Below, piece after piece: positions 12,701-25,875 of a stretch of DNA of 64,000 bases; position 1 is the stretch's first letter; each line of letters begins with the position of its first letter. The translations under genes were made by a program, and so were the position numbers. The stretch is from Mycteria americana (lineage: Eukaryota > Chordata > Aves > Ciconiiformes > Ciconiidae): positions 58,063,562 to 58,127,561 of the forward strand of contig NC_134367.1 in the NCBI RefSeq assembly GCF_035582795.1. Reading direction: 5' to 3'. The notes beneath the pieces were generated by a model. It did no database searches. It had not been told where the DNA came from and was given only the letters and a program-made list of their open reading frames with translations.

Positions 12701-13493
12701 ACAATCTCCAGATGAAAACATTAAGGCTTTACATACGTTCTCTGAAATTGAAATTGTTGTTAAGACTATTGCTCTATCATATTGCCCAGAAGAAGTTGAC
12801 CAAATCAATTTTAAGTAATCACTCATTTCATGTACAGCTGACTGATACCTTTGATGAAAAATGACTGTGTTGTAGGTTTACTGACAAAAGGATACAACAT
12901 ATTGCTCCCAGAAGAGCCAGAGCATTTTAATAGACTAATATGAATGATAATAAAGAACCTGGAAGACAATTAATGACAATTAATTAGTTGCACTAAAAGG
13001 CCTTGAAAACTCTGAGGTCCTAGCCATATCACTACACTATGTAAATTTTGTATTTTATATGTAATGCAGAAATCCTGGTACAAGACAAAAAATAAGGACT
13101 GACCTTCTGAGATGTACTTGCCTTTGATGAAAGCTGATTGATTTTGCAGGTGTTGCAAGCTGATAGATAGTTAAGCAAACATTCCTGCAACTTATCTTGG
13201 CTTTCACTGGAAAACTAAAACCAAACTGAAATTGTTGATTAGTTTGTCAAAGTCTGAAAATGTTACGGCAAGTATATCTTATAGACCGTGATATAAAAGA
13301 TCTTGAAATGTATTTCGAGAACCATTACTGTTTCAGGTGGAAACCCTTCAAAACTCACTAGTTTCAAATTCTCAGATTTGAAATAAATTCTCTTATTCCT
13401 GAAATAAGAGAAGAATGGCCATAACAAACCCAAACTCTTGATGTCCAAGTGACATTTTTTAACATTTATAGTTAATTCTTCCATTCATGAACC
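9746..13493. other. Intergenic, no gene seen
   Basis: The sequence is A+T-rich and non-coding. The open frames are short and scattered over both strands. A likely old repeat tail at 11281-11322 is listed separately. GACAATTAAT is duplicated in tandem near 12965-12983. Confidence 0.6.
11281..11322 (-). mobile_element. Possible ancient CR1/L3-like 3' tail
   Basis: TTTAGAGCTGGAAATAACTT followed by TTAGGTCCTCTCATCTA resembles the degenerate minus-strand tail of CR1/L3 elements (GAGxTGGAAxxxACCT … AGGTCATCTAGTC). Only about 40 bases are recognisable, so this could be chance. Confidence 0.35.
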
Positions 13494-13522
13494 TTTTTTT
13501 TTTTTTTTGGGGGGGGGGGGGG
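13494..13522. repeat. Homopolymer pair T15-G14
   Basis: A run of 15 T (13494-13508) passes directly into a run of 14 G (13509-13522). The G run can form a G-quadruplex. Homopolymer length in assemblies is often unreliable. Confidence 0.9.
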
Positions 13523-13679
13523 TGGTAGATCCACAAAAATGTATATTGTTTTTAGTAGATATTATAGAAAGTGTTTATTTGTGTTTGTGTGCGTATACAC
13601 GAGCATATGCGTAGGCTGATGGAGGTATAAGGAATCAATGAAAGAGGCTGTGGAGTGCCTTCCTGATAGGAAGCAGGTT

Positions 13680-13935
13680 CACGTACAGGGGATTTGCTGC
13701 TGCAGCCCCAGGGGGTGCACCGCCACGGGCACTGCTGCCCCGGTCTGCACCCTTCTCCCACTCGCAGGCTTCCTTCGCCCCCACTAAACCGAGCCCCCTT
13801 CGCCCCCTGCCCGGCAAGCCTCCCGGCAGCAGTGCCGGCACCCGCGGCGGTGAGCGAAGCTCTCCTTCATCTGCCGTCCCCCCCGAGTGGGACCTGCCTG
13901 AATCGCGGCCCTCCTGCATGCCCCCGGGTCCCCAC
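13680..13935. promoter_or_regulatory. Orphan CpG island
   Basis: By eye this 250-base patch has about 20 CpG dinucleotides and is strongly C-rich, in sharp contrast to the A+T-rich flanks. It includes CCCGGCAAGC, GTGCCGGCACC and CCCGCGGCGGTGAGCGAAG; the last contains a consensus-like splice donor (GTGAGC at about 13850). No protein frame looks genuine. It could be the promoter of a non-coding RNA, a distal enhancer or promoter for GJA1 (12 kb downstream), or a decayed insertion. No TATA box or initiator was recognised. Confidence 0.5.
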
Positions 13936-16900
13936 CCTTCCAAACATCTGCCTTCTGTCAAAGCTTGTCTTGTTGAACCTCAGCCTCAAATAAAATCAGA
14001 ATTATTTTTGGTAATCTTTAAATTATTTAGAATAATAATATAGCCACCCATAAAACTGTTTAAAATAAAAAGGATCTATTTTTTTGAACATTTTATTGTG
14101 CTTTTATGTATTTTTTTTTCTGAGTATAGAGCTTCTTTTATATTCAGATGTGGTGCAAATCTGGATAAGGGCAATATGGAGGTTCGTGTGTTCTGTCCTT
14201 CGGAGTCTTCCAGGTTAATTTGCTGTGTTTGCAGATGACACTTTTTCCTAGCCACCAAAACTTCAAACCCTGGTTAGGATTGGGATGATAAACAATCCAT
14301 TGGGCATTTTGCCCAGTAGTAGTTATTCTTCTTGGCACAATCTGAAAATTGTGTCTAATATCTATCTGCAACCTTGGTTTGCAGAGCTGCATAGAAATGT
14401 GAGCTTGTAGTAAAACCAGTAATTAACAGTGACATAAAGACAGATTACATTTCAGCATAACATTTAGAATTAAGATAAAGATTTTGGCTTAGAGACACAC
14501 AATGTTTCTGGTGCTGAATTATGTTTTAGGTCTTTCTGTACTGCTGTAATAGCCTGGAAGCTCCAAGTCAGCAATTGCCATGTCTGGAGGCACCTAATTT
14601 TCTGAGAAGTCCCTTAATTACTTCCTGCTGTGACTGCGTAGGAGCATGCTGGTCTTGAGAGCATGAAGCTGCTTGGTGCCTCAGTCTGTAGAGTCTGTGT
14701 AAGGAAAGCATCTTTCTAAGCTAGAACAGGAATTTGAATAGGTTGTTTTTGTGGCGATCATCACTGTCGCCACGTTGATTAGCACTGCAGTGTTAGGATC
14801 CTTTTACGGATTTGATCCGCAAAGCTCGTTGTTATCCTTTCCTGAATACTTTTAGTATCTTCAAGAATAAGACAGCAATGTTGCTATATTTTTTGTTCAT
14901 TCTTTCAGTGCTTTTGTTTTTACCCCTAAGTTGAAAACACTGGCAACCAATCATTTGGTTGGAAGGAATAAACCTTCCTCAGGACAATTTAAAGAATAAA
15001 AGAAGCAATATGCTTTGCCTACCAGTCCTGCACTGAGGAGTTTGCAAGGGAGCCTAAAGAAGTTTCACACATTTTTAAGTGCCTTAAATGTGTTTTCCTA
15101 GATTTCATGAATATTCAGAATAATGATATGCAATATATACTCAATTCCCAGTTGTCTGTCCTACGTTAAATCTGCACATATCCACCATCAGAGAAAAACA
15201 CTTTTTTAAAAACTCATGGTGAGTTGTTACAGCAGAGACCAGTGGTAGAAGTGAGCTGGTTTATGATGGTATGTAACACCAGGGCTTCCAACACATAGGC
15301 CAGCACTTTTCAGACATAGTCTGCAGGTCAAGCAGATTGCATATCAAGGACTTTTACAATTTCACACTGAGACTTCTACATTTCCATTTCAAAGGCTGGT
15401 AGAGACCCTATTTGTTCTTGATGTAGAATTCCTACTTGAAATCAAATGGTATTGAGGGCAGGGAACAAAAGTTGGATAAGTAACAAAGATCTATTTATGT
15501 GCCATGGAAAGAAAAAAAATTGTGCAGGTGCATCGGTACCACTTGACTCTACGTGAATCTGTAAAGTGATCTGTGCTTTATGTAGCAGTTTCATGAAGTA
15601 ATCCAAAGAGATTTTACTTTGGTTTTAGCCTTTTACCTACAGTTTTAGTGTGTGTTCCCCTTTCCTGTACCTAAGATTAGCCCTTATTTTCTGGCTCAGC
15701 TGGCTAATCAGCATGGTCTTCCTTTATCACTAAACATTTTTGGCAGTTTCTTCTATGCTTATCAGCTTAACTGGCTTCGTACCTGCGACTATTTTCCAGG
15801 TTTCAGAAAAGGAATTTACCCAGAGGAGTATAAACAGTGACTAAAGAAGTTCATCCGAAATGTAGTAATCACTCACAATTTCCATAAACTAGTGTGCAAT
15901 GGGTGGCAAAAGGAGTTCTCGGGCTCATGTAGATTGTATCAGCTTGTGCTGCACCCATCTGAAATTGTCAGAAATAAATATACTTTTTTCAACACCATGT
16001 TATGAATACTTACCCCGTCTTTAAGAGTATTTTTGAAAAAGATGTTAAGAAAAGCAAGTTATCAGTGTTCTGGATTCTAAGTTTCCAAAAATGTAAAAGC
16101 AGCTTTTTCACATAGTGTGTTGTGAAAGTCTTTGGATTTCTACCTTGTATCTTGCAGTTAGTGAAACTTCAAAAAAAAAAAAGAAAATATACTACACTGA
16201 TGATACAAATTTCCTCAAATTTCATTTTTGAAGTATTATTAATTCAGTATTTTTATTTTTCATTGAGTGGAGGCAATGAACTTCTGATAATTCAGTACAT
16301 GAAGAAAGACAGTTCTTGCTTACAAGTTCTTGCTTCCTGCTTGGAAAATGTGCATGTTCTTCTGTATGAACAGAGGGATTGGCAGTCAACTGTTCTCTTC
16401 CAAACTTACTTTTTCACACCTCTTTTTTTTTTTAATACGTTCCAAAGATACAAAATTGAAAAAGATCAATGTTTTCACAGGATCATAAAACTACATTGGC
16501 AAATTGTTGGGATGTGAGTATTGTACTGATGACGCAATTAATTCCTGACATAGAGCATCAATATGTGTATATATACATATCTCAAAGATATATAAATATG
16601 TATCAAAGATTATATGTATATATCATCTTTACTTCCTCAAAGTGCGAGCTTCTGCACTGAAATTGAGACTTAATTAAAACCGTGGGAAAACAGGACACTT
16701 GCACAGTGAAAACCTCACTTTCTGCCTTAGTGGTTTGAGCGCTTGCCGGGGTGGAGAGAAGTCAGAATCTTGTTTCTTCCAGGGGGATTGTTCCTCTGTG
16801 TGGTGTTAAACTGCTAGTAGCAGTAATAAAATACCATCTCTCAGTCATTAAACAGAGTTTCTTTGGCGTGTCATCCTCTGCATGAAGGAGGGAGCTCAGG

Positions 16901-17940
16901 TTCCCCCGGGAGAGATGTCATTCTGCTCCTGGAGTTTCTGGGCACACTCAAAGAAAACTGGAATAAAATGGGGAGGTTTAGCCACACAGTATAGGGGTCA
17001 AGCGCTGGTTCAAACAGAAGCCCATTAGTATTCTGTAAATATTCTCACTTTTTTTTTTTTTCCTGAGTTATTTCTCAGGTTAGTGAAGTTTTCAATTATT
17101 TTTGCAATATAGCACAGCTTTCTCCACAGGAGTAAAGAATGCATACGTTTTCCTTCAGTTATCCTCTGTCCTGCTAATTAAAGCAGTGGCTTGGAAAGCT
17201 AAAGATACCGTTTTGAAGCTTACAGTCCCCGCAGGGCTTGCAGGCAAGTTTACCATTTGGGGGCAAGTGTTCTGATCACTAAATAATTAGCAAAAACCTC
17301 AGCAGCAGCAGGAGCAGAATCACAAGTGGCCTCAGTTGGGAAGAAGCGCATGGCACGGGAAGCCCCACGTGGCAGCCCGTCCTGGGCTGCTTCTGAAAAT
17401 ACACGGCAAAACGGGGCCTCTGTAGGGAGGAAGGTGGGGGTACCTCTGGTTTCTCGGGGTTTCTGGCCAGAGCAAGGATGGGAGGTGAGCTCTGGGCAGC
17501 ACAACGTGGGGTGGTTCTGGGCATGCTGAACACCACAGGTGCTGCCTGAGCTTTGCGGGAGTTCATGCTTTCCCAGAGCTTTGGTAATCACTGGGGGAAG
17601 GCTGCTGGGCCAGAAATTAGGACTTCTGTTCCACGTGTGTGTAGTAGGACCTAAATTCTCTATTCATTCTCATCCTCAATGCTTACACTAAATCACCCTT
17701 AAAAAGCACACATATAAGGACACTTTTTTTTCATAGGAGATATAACAAGTTACTGGCTTTGCCTACAAATGTTTACTGCGATTTTAGACAGAATAATTTG
17801 CAAGATATAACCTTGATTGACTGTGAGAACACTGAATTAATTCTTACATTCCCATCTTCTGAAAATATTCTGTAAATATGGAATAGTCTGAGATTATTGG
17901 TACCCATTTTGATTTCTATTGTAATCAATTGAAGCGTAAT
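13936..17940. other. Intergenic, no gene seen
   Basis: A+T-rich non-coding DNA. An (AT)-rich stretch at 16560-16625 has TATATA/TATGTA units. A mildly G+C-rich patch at 17220-17560 gives overlapping spurious frames on both strands. No transposon or RNA gene was recognised. Confidence 0.6.
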
Positions 17941-18110
17941 CAGGGAAGTGGTTGAGTCACCATCCCTGGAGGTATTTAAAAGACACGTAGGTGTGGTGCT
18001 TAAGGACATGGTTTAGTGGTGGACTTGGGAGTGTTAGGTTAACGGTTGGACTCAATGATCTTAAGGGTCTTTTCCAACCTAAATGATTCTACAAGTTGAT
18101 GATTCTAAGT
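17941..18110 (+). mobile_element. CR1 LINE 3' end fragment
   Basis: CAGGGAAGTGGTTGAGTCAC through GGTCTTTTCCAACCTAAATG and the GATTCT-type tail match, nearly base for base, the last 150 bases of the CR1 at 2866-3902 (3744-3895). It covers only the end of ORF2 and the 3' UTR, a typical very short 5'-truncated insertion. Both copies have the same orientation, and the same subfamily is likely. Confidence 0.92.
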
Positions 18111-21100
18111 TTACAAGAACTATGCTTATGGATAATATGCCACTGTTAGTTTTAAGGGCAGGTAATTGAAAGTTGTTTCTTTTGAATGCAGCCTCAGAAA
18201 GTTGTAAAGCTGCTGGGTTTTATTATTCAAAGTTGACATGTAAAAGTTAACCCTTGGTTTAATGCTCAATACATTACAACTATTTTTTCTCACTTTATTG
18301 TACTGATTTTATTGTGTATGGTTTTAGAATGTTTTTGATATAAAGTAGTCTGTATTAAAGTTCAATAGCTGAAAGATATTGTTATCTCTTATGTGATGTT
18401 TTCCCTTATGCACCATTCATGTTTGCGGAACAGTGCCAGCAATAGCTAAAGAGCAGTTCCCAGCCTGAATTGTGGAGTCAGGGATTTTTATGTTCTTTAT
18501 GCCTTGTTTGTACATGTCATTAAATTACTGATACACTGTGTAACTTGACTACCTTTTTTTTTTTTTTTTTGCAGTTCAGTTAATTTTAAAATTTCTGAGA
18601 AATTAAAGAAATGAATGTACATACATTTAAATTCAAAGCAGACTGCTGGAGTTGATGTTCTTTACTGCCTGGGAAAAGGACTCATGGATTATACTGGGAG
18701 ATCCCTTTCTGGGAAAATCTTATGACAGAAACTGCTAATTCTAGTAGATTAATTTTCCAGTTGTTTTCCCAAAGCTGTCCTTATGGGAAGCTCTTAATTA
18801 GTAGTATATTTTTAATCAATTTGTGTTTTTTACCGGCAGTCAACCCTATTAATAATTTTTACTTGCTTTTATGTAAAATTTGTTGATGTTCAGTTCTTTG
18901 CAGACCCTTTCATGCCTACAACACAGTTAATCCTGCAGAGTGCCAAAAGAAAGGAGCAATTATGCTCCTCAAATGGTTCTGGCCAACATATATGCAGCTG
19001 TACAGCAAATGAAAACAGAGTAGTGTAGGGAAAATGAGAGGGAAGCCTTGAAATGTTCATGTCCTCAAACACGCCTGTGATGCTGTCAAGAAACCCAGTG
19101 AGCGTGCCTCTGCCTTTCAGCCAGGAACATCTCACGCACCCCGCCTCTGTCTTTCAGAAATCTTTTGATAGTGTATTTCGGGCCCACTCTCTTAGGTGAC
19201 ATTAAATTTCTCTTGTCTGCAGCCCTAAAAGACATAAAGTGAGAGGACAGACGATGTTCTTTGTTTCTGTGGCAGTCGTGTGGGGAGAAGACTTTAAAAT
19301 GACCAGCACAGGCTGTCTGCAGGTGAGCGAACCCAGTCACTCAGCTAAACAGGAATGAACTAGTCAGTCTAAAAATTATTGTGTCTACAGGAAAGGGCTG
19401 CCCACAAGCATTCTCTAATCTTGTGATTAATAAAACAAATTAAATTAAATTAATGTGATTAACAAATCTTATTCAAATGCATGGAATAATAAATAAGAGC
19501 CTACAAATAATTTATGCTAGTTCTGTTTCTACATAGAAAGTGGTAGAAAAAAGGGACTTATTTCCAAATATTAAACAATTTGTAGACCAGCATAAATAAA
19601 ATGTTCATTTTGATCTTCTGGATAAGAAGTACTTTTGGTTAGACTTCAATGCTTATTTAAGTATTGAAGCAGCTCAATTTAATTCACTGTAACCAATCAT
19701 ATCGCCTAACTAAACATAAAAATATTGATCTGTGACTAAAACACAGTGCCTCCCATTACCAAAGTAATTCAAATGCTGAGTGAAACTCTGGAATGATTTA
19801 AATAAGATCAAAAATCAAAATGAAATAAAACCTGAGGATATTCTGAGGACAGGATGGAAAAGGTGAGATTTCTTGAGGGGAATAGAGCTCACCCGTTTCC
19901 CCTTTGCTCTTCAGACATGGCCAAAGTAGCCAAACTTTCTGTCCGTCAGTTCTGCCACATGTGGAAAACTCATCAATCTCTACAAGATTTCAAAGACCAC
20001 CACAGAAAGGCAGTTGCTGTTTGTAAAGCCTGGCTAAAAAGTATTAGAATTTATGTCAAAACCACTCATTTTTTCTAAACGTCCAAAGCACAATTATTAT
20101 TGCACAGCTGATTTTCTGTTTGGTAATGAGAAAAATGTTTTTCATCAATAAAGGTACGAAAGTATCTTTGGCTGGGTAGGCATTTGGGGGAGTTACCTAC
20201 TCTGGTTTTCTTTTATTTGTGTAGGTTTCTATTTTGGAGTTTGGCTGTATAGCCTTTATTTACATTGCTGTGTAGTACGTAATGTGTGCAGATTGATTGA
20301 ATCCAGGGAGATTACCCGTCAGAGTAAGGAGCAGACGGTGTCAATACACATTCTGAAATTTTCTTTTATTTCAGTGCTAATGTATTAGGTCATTGCAGGA
20401 CCTCCTGAAGAAATTTAAAGATTGTTTTGTGAAAGACTGCATTACTTTCACACTATGTTACTCTATGGTTTGAAAACCTGAAATGGCCATATTTGTTTTA
20501 AAAAACTCCTATCCTTTGGAACAAAATGACTGGAAAACCTCACCACCAATATAGACAAATAAAAGCTCACAAAATACCATGAGGCCATCTCAGTGCAGGA
20601 TTTTTGAAAGTGAAATGGAAAATAAAACAAACAAAAAGGTTAACTGGCATTCAAGAGCCGACATAATTCATGTTTATTTTCACTGTGTACAGAAGGTGGA
20701 GCCAAATTCATAAGGATCTGTGAACTCATACTTCATTCTTTCTTTGAATGGTTTTCTACTGTCTTTCTAGAGGGGCAGCTTGCTCTGAGGAGATATTTAT
20801 CAGAATCAGTTACAATGCTGGGATAAGTCCTTTTAAGACCAACTTTTCTGGTGTTTAAGCTGTCTGTAATGAGCTTTAGAAGTTCCTTGGTGCAGCTGAA
20901 GAGCATCTGAGCCTCCATGTATTACCCTTCTCCCTTTCTGCCCATTAGCGAACCAGGAACAAATTGATATTTCTAAATGTAGCATGGGGAAGTGAGCAAG
21001 CTGAGTATCACCATGAAGAAGCTGTGGTGAGATCTTAGTGGTATGAAGTGGCAGGCACCGACCAGAACAAAGAACGGAAAAAGAGACAATCACCCCAGAC

Positions 21101-24100
21101 TTTGAACACTGTATTTTCCTTCTCTGAAATCCTCATAAATTTTAAAAAGAAACACCCATTTAGCTGTTTTCACTGCTAGCTGATATTTCAAAAAGCAACT
21201 AGAGAATAGGACAGAATACTTTTTGGCTTAAAGGACGAAGCCAGACATTAAGAAATTTTGCTCCTAATCCTGGTTGTGCTATGAGCTGTCTATGACTCAG
21301 GAGAGCTGCTGATATTCTCCATGACGAACTTTCCATCTCCGTAAAAGAGGTTAATATAACGTAACTTGTTCTGTGATAATATTTATAAAGCACTCTGAGA
21401 TTTTAGACAGATGACTGTGCAACAGTCCGGAGAATAGTGACCATTTGCTAGGCTGGGCTCTGATCCGATGGCATCTGTCACTGAGAACTTCTCCACACTT
21501 TCATCTGAGGTGCTCCAGTCTTGATGTGTTTCCAGCAGGGTCTCTTTCAAAATAGCAGCTTTTTTCTTTTGCAGGCAAATCAGTAAGAGCAGAATCTATC
21601 TTGCGCTGACTAAGCCTCCTTTTCCCTTGGGGAATATCTAGCTTTAATAGCCCCATAGCAAATGAATCTGAGAGACCAGTTTCAACAAGGAACGGCAAGT
21701 GTGCTCACTAAGAGACAGCCTTGTGGTTATCCTACTTTTAATTATTACTATCCTTACGATTATCAGAAAATATTCTCTTATACGCTATGTGCTGTGCCAC
21801 CCAAGTGGGAGCAGCTACCGCTTGAGGGATGACAATTGCCTTTGCTTTGAACAAGCAATGACCCTTTGAAACTCGGGGCGGGGGGGAAGGCTGTGTTTTT
21901 CAGACCCGATGGTGCTGGGCGCAGCAGCTTCCAGTGGGCTCCAGCCCAGTCACCCCAGCTGACAGAACATGGAAGGGCTGTGGCCAGCAACTTCAAAGCT
22001 GTGTTATATTTCTACGTGATGTAAATTCCTCAAACAAGCGAAAACCACTGGCTGCTTTAAAAAAAAAATCATTAGTCTGCACATTTATGTGCTTAGGTAA
22101 TCAAGAAATACCGCATTGTTGTTCCTTGGAGATTCTGAGAAGCTTTACCTCAATAGGGCATGAAACAGGGCCATGCATTATTCAGAAATCTGTCTTTAAA
22201 GCCAAATGTGCAAGAAGGGATATAGGTGAAAACGTGCTGAAGCTTACGTGCCATCCAGGGACGTGGGTGACTGCACAGCTGCCTTGAAAGGCACCCAAGA
22301 AAATCTGTATTGCATGTGTCTATTCATCTCAGCTTACTGTATATTCAGCTCAGTTTACTCGGGCCGTGGCCTCCTCTCCGAAATTGCACAGGGCGAGGAT
22401 AGTGCTGTGCATGGGAGTACTGGGAAGTGAATTTTGCAAACAAATTGAAAACAAGTGAAGACATGCTATTTGTCTTAAGAACTCCATAAATCACAGACAT
22501 CCTTAACTGGGAGTAGACCATGAACCCCACTGGTATCAACGGGAAATTTTGTAATGGTCAAAGGACTGGAGAGCCTTCCAAATGAAACATTCACTCAGGC
22601 TTTCCTGGCGAATCGGGTTACTAAAGTATTTTTGAGGGAGTATTTGGAGGCGATATGAGGGAAAAGTTTCTGTATAGAATTTTGTACTTGTGTTCAGGTA
22701 ATAAATAGAAAGAAAACAGTGGACTGAGTTCTGTGTTAACCATGAATCTGTGTCAAAGGCTAGAAATACTAAATAATCCAATTTATGGTTCCCTTTGGTA
22801 AGTCTGTGTAGAAATGCAGCAGCAGTGCTATGGGCTCTGAACTATTTCACTGGTTCAGCTGAGGATTCAAGAGAGAGTGGACAGAAATCCTGTGGAAGTC
22901 ACCCTGAGGTTCGGTCCCAGAGACGCACTTGATGGAGCCTGGGCTCCAGCACTGCGTCTGGGTCGCAGTGCGAACGTGCCTTTACAGATTGTGCTGTAGC
23001 CTGCCAAACCAAAGACAAACAGGTTCTGCAGTCCTGGCATTGCCATGCTGAAAGATTGCTTCACAAGACAGCGCCGTCTGCTCCACAAGGCAAGATGTCA
23101 ATGGATGGCAATATAGGTCCCAGAGAACTCTGGGCCCCAAAATCTTCAGTTCCATGGTGTAGAAACAGTCTGTGTTCCACAATACAAGGCTTCAAATCTA
23201 ACTGTGATCTTCTTACCCGTCTCTTAGTCCGTAATTAAGAACAGACTTGCAAATATCTCAGGTCTGATACCCCCGTGCTTTCCTGTTGAACACAGCTTCA
23301 GCTGAAGAGGGGTTGTGTGTGAAGACATTTGTTCAATCTGAAAAGCTGATTTCCATTGCAATGCAAATGAGTGTGAGACTTTGTGGTAACCTTGTGAAAT
23401 GGTAGATCATTGCATCATCTGAAGCTGAATATGTTCTGGTAATAGGCTGTGATCATGGAGACATATTTCCAAACTCTAAGAGACATTTCCAAGTCATTTT
23501 TATCAGGACTACTAATAATTCTTCTTAATTCTACACAGTACCACAGTGGAGACTTGAAATACTTTCCCTTTTTATGTGGATAATGCCGTAGCAAAGCCAA
23601 GTGTTATGCTTATTATTGCTGCAAAATTATTCTTCCCTTGTTACTAACATACACATTTTAGTTTTCCAAAGTGGATTTTAAGAGTGTTGGGCTTCTCACA
23701 AATACTGTTTGTTTATTTAAGTGGAGAAATACTTCTCGGTCCTTCTTTTAGAAACAGAATGTTTGAAAAATTGCAAAGCCTATACAGGAAGATACATGGA
23801 AAAATGCAAGACTGGGCAAGCTGGACCCTGTGATCGTGCCAGCTTCGACAGGGAACGATAGCATTGCATGCTAGCATGCTATAGTTTAAGTTTTTTTTTT
23901 CCTGGCATAAAGCTACTTTCCTAAGGGGCAGCTTTTTCAGCACCAACACATACGATTTCCCAAATTTCTTCATTGTCTCAGCATCGGCACACATGTAGCC
24001 ATGTTGTTGGTATTTTGTACTTTACTCTAGAATAACCAGTGTTTCATGGGGCAGTAGCAGGAGCATTATGTGTACTCCACTCACTGTCTCTACCATAGTC

Positions 24101-25250
24101 ATGAGGCACTGAAATGCTATGGTTTGTGTATTACAATTTTTTTAATTCTCAAGAAGAAGAGCTCACAGCCTGTTAAGCACAAAGCTCCATTTCTCCCTTG
24201 CTGTAAAGAGAAAAAGTAACCTTAAAACAACATTCAGAGAACATGAAGAAAAGGTTCTCTTTGCCATATGGCTTGGACAACTGTAAAAACGAAAAAAGCT
24301 GTCGAAACTAACAGCCAGTATCAAAGGAAAGGGGGCAAGCTAGGGAACCCAGCCGTCCCCATCCGTAGCCGGAGGAAGGAGAATGGAAGGCGTACAGATG
24401 TAGTGTACTAGCTCTTTTTCTCAAACAGGAGGCAGTGTGGTCTGCTACAAACAGCTCCAGAGCAGGAACCAGGACTGTGTGTTTCCTTCCCAGCTTCAAA
24501 GCTCCCTGCTGAGTATCTTTCTTCAAAGATCTTGTCTTAGATCTCTTCTCCGGAGAGTGCTGGGTGAAAAGCAGTAGGTAAAAGGCTGTGAAAAATAAGC
24601 AGCGATATCCAGGTTGTGTTGTAGAGTGTAACATTCATTACTTCAAAAAGAAACTATAAAGAGGACCTTTATTTGGGAACCTCTCAATGGCCATTACTGG
24701 ACTTCTCCCGTCCTTTATAGCCCTTAAAGAGCAAAAAATGCTCATCCACACTACTGAGCCCAGAAATAGCCCATGAGAATAACATGAATTGACACCCGAA
24801 GGAGTCTGGTAGAGCCCAAAATGTGAAACTTCATTGAGAACTATCTAACCACAAACACTTCTAGAGAAGCTCTTAAGCAGTTCCACAGAGGAGCTAATAC
24901 CCCATGACACGAACAAGTACAAGACCAATTTCTAATGCAGTTTGGACTCCATGTGTGAGGAGCTTAACACAGGCAGAGAAATAAATTCATCTCTGTTCAA
25001 CAGAGGCGGCATTTTTCAAGGAGCGTTTAACCAGGGACTGGTCAGGAGCAAAGCCAATCTAGTTTCATTCTAATTGCATAGATGAGTTTTGGAGCATGCT
25101 TTTATTCTGTGAAATGCACTCAAAAGTTATCAGGAGCATTTCTTCTCACTATTGAAGACTGATTCTCTGTACTATGCTTTATTTTCTGAAGTTTCCTGGA
25201 AAGAGTTTCCTGGAATGTGAGATCATTTCTTCATTTCTCCCATGGGATAG
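18111..25250. other. Intergenic flank upstream of GJA1, no gene seen
   Basis: Only short frames occur, none with recognisable protein sequence. A T run of about 20 followed by GCAG (about 18554-18576) mimics a splice acceptor, but no exon follows. A GCATGCTAGCATGC palindrome lies near 23867. Low-complexity AAATTAAATTAAATTAA lies at about 19436-19452. Confidence 0.6.
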
Positions 25251-25252
25251 AC

Positions 25253-25287
<35 letters not shown>
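25251..25287. repeat. (AC)n microsatellite
   Basis: About 18 AC units with one CG interruption at 25256-25257, followed by a short AAT/AATA run. It lies about 640 bases upstream of the GJA1 TATA-like box. It is likely polymorphic and can adopt Z-DNA. Confidence 0.95.
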
Positions 25288-25289
<2 letters not shown>

Positions 25290-25657
25290 TAATAATAAAA
25301 AAATGTGTGATGGGTATCTGCTGTGGAAACAAACACGCTGCTCCTGGTGTGTACTTTCATGTGTGCACGTAAAGGAAACAGACCTCAGTAAACAAAGCTG
25401 TGTTCACAACAAAAAGTGGAGAGGGCTTGTGAGGGCTTCCTCTCCTATGTAGTGGCAAGGAGGGAATGGGGACAGCAGCTATGCGGTCCAGCCCCAGCAT
25501 CCAGGAGGTTCACGCCGGTTACCCATTAATCCCTTTCACGCATTTTTCCCTTTCCCTGCAGTGAAACTGCTGGTGCACACCAGAGAGCTAAGTTGTTTCA
25601 TCTGTCCCGGGCAAGCCCGGATCTGGATAAAGTGCCACCCAGGTGCCCTCAGTGGCC

Positions 25658-25683
25658 GGGGGGGGTGTGGGGGTGTGGGGTGG
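25658..25683 (+). promoter_or_regulatory. G-quadruplex-capable tract in GJA1 promoter
   Basis: Runs of 8, 5 and 4 G separated by TGT and followed by TGG satisfy a quadruplex pattern if the first run is split. On the other strand the tract reads as overlapping CACCC-type boxes bound by KLF/Sp factors. It lies about 215 bases upstream of the TATA-like box. Confidence 0.6.
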
Positions 25684-25739
25684 CTGCTGACTGCTCGTGT
25701 ATTTGTTTTGTTACATCAGCAAGAGTGGACTTTCATGCC

Positions 25740-25875
25740 TTCGCTCCCTCCTTTTCCCCGGGCTGGTTTTTGCTGTGCCTTCAGTTCTTTCCCTCCTCCC
25801 CCACCTTCCTCCTCTCCATTTGCAGAGCGCCCCTCCTCCTGGGCTGCCACCCCTCCTTTTCCCCTCCTCTTTCAC
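25740..25875. repeat. Pyrimidine-rich tract in GJA1 promoter
   Basis: The plus strand is a mostly C/T run with CCTCC, CCCCACC and CTCCT blocks, broken by a few purines. Such homopurine/homopyrimidine promoters can be nuclease-sensitive and bind Sp1/MAZ-type factors. Confidence 0.65.

Noticed and set aside
13694-13993. Possible proteins in the CpG island (99 and 108 codons on opposite strands)
   Set aside because: Both are Pro/Arg/Gly-rich products of composition, and neither shows a conserved motif.
16122-16517. 131-codon plus-strand frame
   Set aside because: It contains A and T homopolymer runs and low-complexity residues typical of non-coding A+T-rich DNA.
18554-18576. Splice acceptor-like T20-GCAG
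   Set aside because: No open exon, donor or conserved coding sequence follows. It is more likely a poly-T tract with a chance CAG.
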